Made by a program: the position numbers and the translations under genes | Assembly (NCBI RefSeq): GCF_017873095.1 | Contig: NZ_JAGGJU010000002.1 | Span: 62,001 to 126,000 of the forward strand | Length of the DNA: 64,000 bases | DNA from: Heterorhizobium halophytocola | Lineage (GTDB): Bacteria; Pseudomonadota; Alphaproteobacteria; Rhizobiales; Rhizobiaceae | Reading direction: 5' to 3' | Shown: positions 60,256-64,000 of the stretch, in pieces | How the letters are laid out: the number at the start of each line of letters is the position of its first letter | Position numbering within the stretch: position 1 is the stretch's first letter | Notes under the pieces: model-generated | Told to the model about the DNA's origin: nothing | Seen by the model: only the letters and a program-made list of their open reading frames with translations | Database searches by the model: none

Positions 60256-61011
60256 TCAAAGGCCCTTGATCATCCCGCCATCGACGCGGACCATCGAGCC
60301 GTTGACGAAGCTTGCCGGGACGCTGGCGAGGAAGGCTGCAACGGCACCGAATTCCTCGGGGCGACCATAGCGGCCGACCGGAATGTCGTTGCGCGAGGCT
60401 TCCTGCACGGACTCGACGCTCTTGCCGGTTTTGTCGGCCTTGATGCCGTCGAGTTCGCGCACCCGGTCGGTGTCGATACGACCCGGCAGGATCATGTTGA
60501 CGGTGACGCCCTTGCCGGCGACCTCTGAGGCCAGCGTCTTCGACCATCCGGCGATTGCGGCGCGCACGCCGTTCGACAGCGCCAGATTGGCGATCGGCTG
60601 CTCGACGCCGGAGGAGCCGACGGTGATGATGCGGCCCCAGCCGCCCGCCATCATGCCTTCCAGCAGGGCATCGGTGATCGCAAACAGCGAGGTCGCCATC
60701 ATTTCGAAGGAGGAGGACCAAGCTTCACGGGTCTGTCCGACTGCGGGGCCCGCCTTCGGGCCGCCGCTATTGTTGACGAGGATCTCGATGCCCTCGCCCT
60801 TCATCCTGGCAATCAGTGCATCGACCGAGGCCTTGTCGGAGAGGTCGAGCTGAACCGGCGTCATCTTGTCGCCGACGACGATCTTGTCGACATTGCGGGC
60901 GGCTGCATAGACATGCACGCCCTCGGCAACCAGCGCCTTGGCGATTGCGGCGCCAAGGCCGCGGCTTGCGCCGAGAACCAGCGCCTTCTTACCCGAAATA
61001 CCAAAATCCAT
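60256..61011 (-). CDS. Short-chain dehydrogenase/reductase, atypical active site
   Basis: 251 residues. Cofactor motif GASRGLGAAIAKAL near the start and NNSGGPKAGP (NNAG-like). The catalytic serine is in VGSSGVEQPI, but the YxxxK motif is replaced: in LALSNGVRAAIAGWSKTLA the Tyr position is Ser and the Lys position is Arg. The C-terminal ASFVNGSMVRVDGGMIKGL is normal. This S-N-x-x-R type occurs in a subgroup of FabG-like SDRs, so activity is not excluded. Its start overlaps the stop of the DapA-like gene (TAATG); it is the last gene of the operon. Confidence 0.85.
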   Translation of the reverse strand: MDFGISGKKALVLGASRGLGAAIAKALVAEGVHVYAAARNVDKIVVGDKMTPVQLDLSDKASVDALIARMKGEGIEILVNNSGGPKAGPAVGQTREAWSSSFEMMATSLFAITDALLEGMMAGGWGRIITVGSSGVEQPIANLALSNGVRAAIAGWSKTLASEVAGKGVTVNMILPGRIDTDRVRELDGIKADKTGKSVESVQEASRNDIPVGRYGRPEEFGAVAAFLASVPASFVNGSMVRVDGGMIKGL

Positions 61012-61937
61012 TAGTTCAGCAGCTCCAGTTTGCGGGTCTGTCGTTCGATCAGCGTCTCAACGTCGGCGATCGCCGCGGCATTGAGGGCAGCGCCGGGACG
61101 GCGCTGGGCAGCGCTCTTGATCGCGCCGCGCTTGGCGAGCACGTATTTGCGCACCGCAAGGCCAAGGCCCGGCTGCTGCTCGTAGCGCACCAGCGGCAGA
61201 TAGGCGTCGAACACGTCCCGGGCAACGTCGGGCTGGCCCTCGTTCGACAGGCGCACCACGTCGACCATCATTTCCGGATAGGCAAAGCCGGTCATCGCGC
61301 CGTCGGCACCGCGCTGCATTTCTTCCGGCAGGAAGACGCCGGCATTGCCGCACAGGATCGAGGTGCGGCGACGGCCCTTGGCTTCGGCATCGCGCAGATC
61401 GGCGATCTTCTGCAGGCCCGGCCAGTCCTCGTGCTTCAGCATGACGATGGAGGCATGGTTCTCGAAGATCGTGCCGAGCGTCTTCGACGAGATCTGCACG
61501 CCGGTCGACAGCGGGAAATCCTGCAGCACGACCGGTACCTCGGTGCCGACGGTATCGACGACATTGCGGTAATAGGTGATGATCTGGTCGTCGGTGCGCA
61601 GCGATGATGGCGGCGCGACCATGACGCCGGCAGCGCCGAGATCCATCACCGCCTTGGTCAGTTCGCCGATCGCGGCAAGCCCCGGCGCCGAAACGCCGAC
61701 CACGACCGGCTTGTCGCCCGAACGCTGGATGGTGCGCTTCGTCACCTCGATCGCCTCGGCCTGGGTAAGCTTCGGCGCCTCCCCCATCATGCCGAGAATG
61801 GTAAGCCCGTCGGCGCCCTTGTCGTAGTAGAAATCGACCATCCGGTCGATGCTTTCGCGGTCCAGTGCCCCGTCGTCTTCAAACGGCGTGGCGGCGATGA
61901 CGAAGACACCCTTCGTCTCTGTGGTGATGAGAGCCAT
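61011..61937 (-). CDS. DapA-family lyase/aldolase
   Basis: 308 residues of the N-acetylneuraminate lyase family. TILGMMGEAPKLT is the variant of the GxxGE loop, and the Schiff-base lysine is K168 in SIVMLKHED. The usual YNxP tyrosine region reads LQDFPLS, so the proton relay tyrosine is not in its normal place. It probably acts on a pyruvate-derived or 2-keto acid intermediate. Located between an amidohydrolase and an SDR gene; this order suggests ring opening, then C-C cleavage, then reduction. A separate family member is at 4464-5384. Confidence 0.82.
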   Translation of the reverse strand: MALITTETKGVFVIAATPFEDDGALDRESIDRMVDFYYDKGADGLTILGMMGEAPKLTQAEAIEVTKRTIQRSGDKPVVVGVSAPGLAAIGELTKAVMDLGAAGVMVAPPSSLRTDDQIITYYRNVVDTVGTEVPVVLQDFPLSTGVQISSKTLGTIFENHASIVMLKHEDWPGLQKIADLRDAEAKGRRRTSILCGNAGVFLPEEMQRGADGAMTGFAYPEMMVDVVRLSNEGQPDVARDVFDAYLPLVRYEQQPGLGLAVRKYVLAKRGAIKSAAQRRPGAALNAAAIADVETLIERQTRKLELLN

Positions 61938-61946
61938 GCGCTTCTC

Positions 61947-63311
61947 CTATTCGAACCAGTGGGAGGTGCCGCGGCCGACATACTGGCCGCTGCCCGGCTT
62001 GTTGAGGACCGTCTCGCCGTCGAAGGCGAGCGTGCCGCCGAGATAGGTCCGGGCCACCGTGACGGTGAACTCGCGGCCGTCAAAGGGGCTCCAGTTCAGC
62101 GCGTCATGGGCCTTGGCCGAATCCCAGACCTGGGCGGTCTTCGACAGGATGACGAAATCGGCATCCGCGCCGAGCTTGATTGCGCCCTTTTGCGGCCACA
62201 GGCCGAAGAACCGGGCCGGACGTTCGCAGAGTTGTTCCACGGTGATGCTGGCGGCATCGAGGTCGCGTTTGTCGGCGGCCGTGTAGAAAGCCGGCAGCAG
62301 CGTTTCGAGCCCCGGCACGCCGGCACCCGCCTCGAAGATCGAGGGCGTGAACTTGTTGTCGATCGGCCAGCTGGAATGGTCGGAGCTGACGAAGGCGACG
62401 CGGCCGGCGAGGATCTCGCCCCACAGCGCGTCGGTCTGGCCGGGCCGGATCGGCGGGTTGACCTTCATCCTGGCGCCGAGTTCGGCGCCGTCGACCTCCG
62501 GATCGAACCAGAGATAGTGGACACAGAGCTCGCCGGTCGCGCGGTAGCCGTCATTCAGGTAGTTGTCGACCAGCTGGAAGCCGCGCGCCGTTGTGAGATG
62601 CACGATATGGGCATGCGCATCGGCGGCCGCACCCAGTTCGAGGAACTGCGCGGTCGCGGCCATCTCGGCGGCCGGCGGCCGGCTTTCCGAATGGGCCTCG
62701 ATGCCGTCGCGGCCGGCAGCCTTGGCGGCTGCGATATAGGCCCGGACGATTTCCTGGTCCTCGTTGTGAACACCAAGCGGGATCGGCGTTTCGGCAAGCG
62801 CCGAGAAAGTCGCAAGGATCTGCTCGGAGGCGATCCGAGGAAAGCGCGTCGGGCTGCTCTCGAAGGTCGAGATCTTGAAGGCGACGACGCCCTTTTCGAT
62901 CAGCGGGCCTATCTCGTCGGTCGCCTGGCCGGGCATGATGGTGCCGTAGAGCGCGACATCGCAATGGGCATGCTCGCGCACCGCCGCCACCTTGTCGTCG
63001 AGACGCGCGACAGTGTTCAGCGGATCGGGATTGTCATAGGGCATGTCGACGATGGTGGTGACGCCGCCGGCGATGGCGGATGCGGTCGTCGAGCGGATGC
63101 CGGGCAGGCCGCCATAGCTGCAGGCATGGGTCTGGCCGTCGATCACGCCCGGAATGACGAGGTCCGGTCCGGCGTCGAAATGTTCGGCGGCTGCCGGCAT
63201 TTCACCGGTGCCGATGGCGGCGATCTTGCCGGCGCTGACGGCGACCCAGGCATTTTCCACCGGGCCCTCGGGCAGCACCAGCGTGCCGCGAATGGTCAGA
63301 TCAAAGCTCAT
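61947..63311 (-). CDS. Dihydroorotase/hydantoinase-like amidohydrolase with altered metal motif
   Basis: 454 residues. The family frame is clear: VIPGVIDGQTHACSYGG, the carboxylated-lysine candidate K146 (VVAFKIST), H182 (GVHNED), H238 (HIVHLT) and D311 (SSDHSSW). In the first motif the usual DxHxH is D58-G-Q60-T-H62: one metal histidine is replaced by Gln. The enzyme may bind a single metal or use another ligand. It overlaps the racemase gene by four bases and is followed 9 bp later by the DapA-like gene. Likely opens a cyclic imide, hydantoin or similar ring. Confidence 0.82.
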   Translation of the reverse strand: MSFDLTIRGTLVLPEGPVENAWVAVSAGKIAAIGTGEMPAAAEHFDAGPDLVIPGVIDGQTHACSYGGLPGIRSTTASAIAGGVTTIVDMPYDNPDPLNTVARLDDKVAAVREHAHCDVALYGTIMPGQATDEIGPLIEKGVVAFKISTFESSPTRFPRIASEQILATFSALAETPIPLGVHNEDQEIVRAYIAAAKAAGRDGIEAHSESRPPAAEMAATAQFLELGAAADAHAHIVHLTTARGFQLVDNYLNDGYRATGELCVHYLWFDPEVDGAELGARMKVNPPIRPGQTDALWGEILAGRVAFVSSDHSSWPIDNKFTPSIFEAGAGVPGLETLLPAFYTAADKRDLDAASITVEQLCERPARFFGLWPQKGAIKLGADADFVILSKTAQVWDSAKAHDALNWSPFDGREFTVTVARTYLGGTLAFDGETVLNKPGSGQYVGRGTSHWFE

Positions 63312-63979
63312 TTGCTGGTCCTTTTATAGGCAAGGTCAAGCTGCGTGCAGGCGGCTGCGACGCCCGCCTGAACCGGGTCGATGACGGGGATGCCGAGGCT
63401 TTCCTGCAGCGCCTGGCGATAGGAGCCGAGGCCGGCACAGCCCAGGATGATGACATCGGCGCCATCCTCGTCGCGCAGCAGGCGGCCGCAGCGCGACACG
63501 GTCTCGACCACGTCACCGGCCATCAGTTCGACCACGGTCATGTCGATCGAGCGATCGCCGGCAAGCCTGCCGTCGATCTTCAGGGTCTTCAGATAGCGCA
63601 GGTGACGGTCGATCGAGGACTGGCCGAGCGATACGATGCCGAAGCGGCCGCCGAGGCTCAGTGCCGCCAGGTAGGCCGATTCGGCGATACCGACGACCGC
63701 ACGGTCCGTTGCCTTGCGCGCCTCCGTGATTCCCGGGTCCGAGAAGCAGGCGAGCACAAAGGCGCCGGCGTCCGACCCGCCCACGGCTTCGAGCACGTTC
63801 GGAATGACTTCCTGGACATGCGCGTCGGTCTCGATGCCGGGCGGAGACTTGGCCAGTTCGATGCAGCGTATCTGATGCACAGTCGCAGCGATGACCGGGT
63901 CGAGACAGCGCTCCATGGACTGCGTCACGGAGACGGAACTGTTGGGATTAATCACCAGAATTTCGGACAAGGCACGCAC
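63308..63979 (-). CDS. Hydantoin/aspartate-glutamate racemase-family protein
   Basis: 223 residues in view. ILVINPNSSVSVTQSM is the classical start of hydantoin racemases; the two catalytic cysteines are in LACFSDPGI and ILGCAGLGSY. The frame stays open to the right edge, and the GTG at 63979 has no strong ribosome-binding site, so the true start may be at this GTG, at a nearby TTG, or just outside the window. It racemises a ring compound or acid before the amidohydrolase encoded next. First visible gene of the operon. Confidence 0.82.
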   Translation of the reverse strand: MRALSEILVINPNSSVSVTQSMERCLDPVIAATVHQIRCIELAKSPPGIETDAHVQEVIPNVLEAVGGSDAGAFVLACFSDPGITEARKATDRAVVGIAESAYLAALSLGGRFGIVSLGQSSIDRHLRYLKTLKIDGRLAGDRSIDMTVVELMAGDVVETVSRCGRLLRDEDGADVIILGCAGLGSYRQALQESLGIPVIDPVQAGVAAACTQLDLAYKRTSK

Positions 63980-64000
63980 CTGAAATAAGAACCGACAATG

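Noticed and set aside
61959..63329. 456-codon plus-strand frame
   Set aside because: Mirror of the amidohydrolase gene; no domain similarity.

Overview
The window looks like an accessory replicon (megaplasmid or chromid) or genomic-island segment of an alphaproteobacterium of the Rhizobiaceae (Rhizobium, Agrobacterium or Ensifer type). This is inferred from the high G+C, the dense packing of catabolic operons each with its own ABC or TRAP transporter and GntR, LacI, AraC or MocR regulator, and the rhizobial types of insertion sequence (IS110, IS5, IS21 and IS3 families). No tRNA, rRNA, CRISPR array, replication gene or conjugation gene was seen.

Layout. 1-2.2 kb: 5' part of a molybdenum hydroxylase large subunit and an AraC regulator. 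2.2-3.3 kb: broken IS110 transposase fused to a copied piece of an HMG-CoA lyase gene. 3.3-11.4 kb: sugar-acid catabolism (enolase-superfamily dehydratase, DapA-type aldolase, GntR regulator) divergent from a five-gene peptide/opine-type ABC transporter, with a near-perfect 32-bp palindrome between them. 11.4-14.3 kb: AT-rich stretch and a large tyrosine recombinase split by a 4-bp duplication. 14.5-24.0 kb: a nine-gene minus-strand cluster (RidA, 2-hydroxyacid dehydrogenase, amino-acid-type ABC transporter with fused permease and ATPase, an FMN oxidase homologue lacking its catalytic His, a signal-less binding-protein homologue, a cyclic amidohydrolase, GntR regulator, enolase-superfamily protein). 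The same palindromic site lies in front of both of its transcription units. 24.2-26.7 kb: IS5-family element at the junction of two truncated genes.

26.7-33.9 kb: TRAP transporter, VOC protein, RuBisCO-like protein and four-carbon acid sugar kinase in one operon, with a divergent LacI regulator. 33.9-38.1 kb: graveyard of gene fragments (iron ADH, methyltransferase, IS21, DUF433), a (GCTGCC)11 repeat, a DUF4143 ATPase and a complete IS3 element. 38.1-43.5 kb: small flavin-binding-like protein, unknown proteins, a HisKA_2 histidine kinase, and a membrane protein coupled to a ClpP-like membrane-anchored protease. 43.9-50.8 kb: ribose-type ABC transporter, PfkB kinase, GatZ/KbaZ-type protein and LacI regulator, probably for a hexitol or ketohexose of the tagatose group. 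51.1-57.9 kb: degradative class II HMG-CoA reductase, TRAP transporter and HMG-CoA lyase with a divergent MocR regulator, read here as a mevalonate-utilisation operon. 57.9-60.2 kb: decayed LysR, GST and PdxA pieces around an intact DUF427 gene. 60.2-64 kb: hydantoin/pyrimidine-like operon (racemase, amidohydrolase, DapA-type lyase, SDR).

The cassettes share a pattern: import by a dedicated transporter, a few tailoring enzymes, and a local regulator beside a palindromic site. Mobile-element debris sits at the seams between cassettes, which suggests assembly by repeated transfer and deletion.
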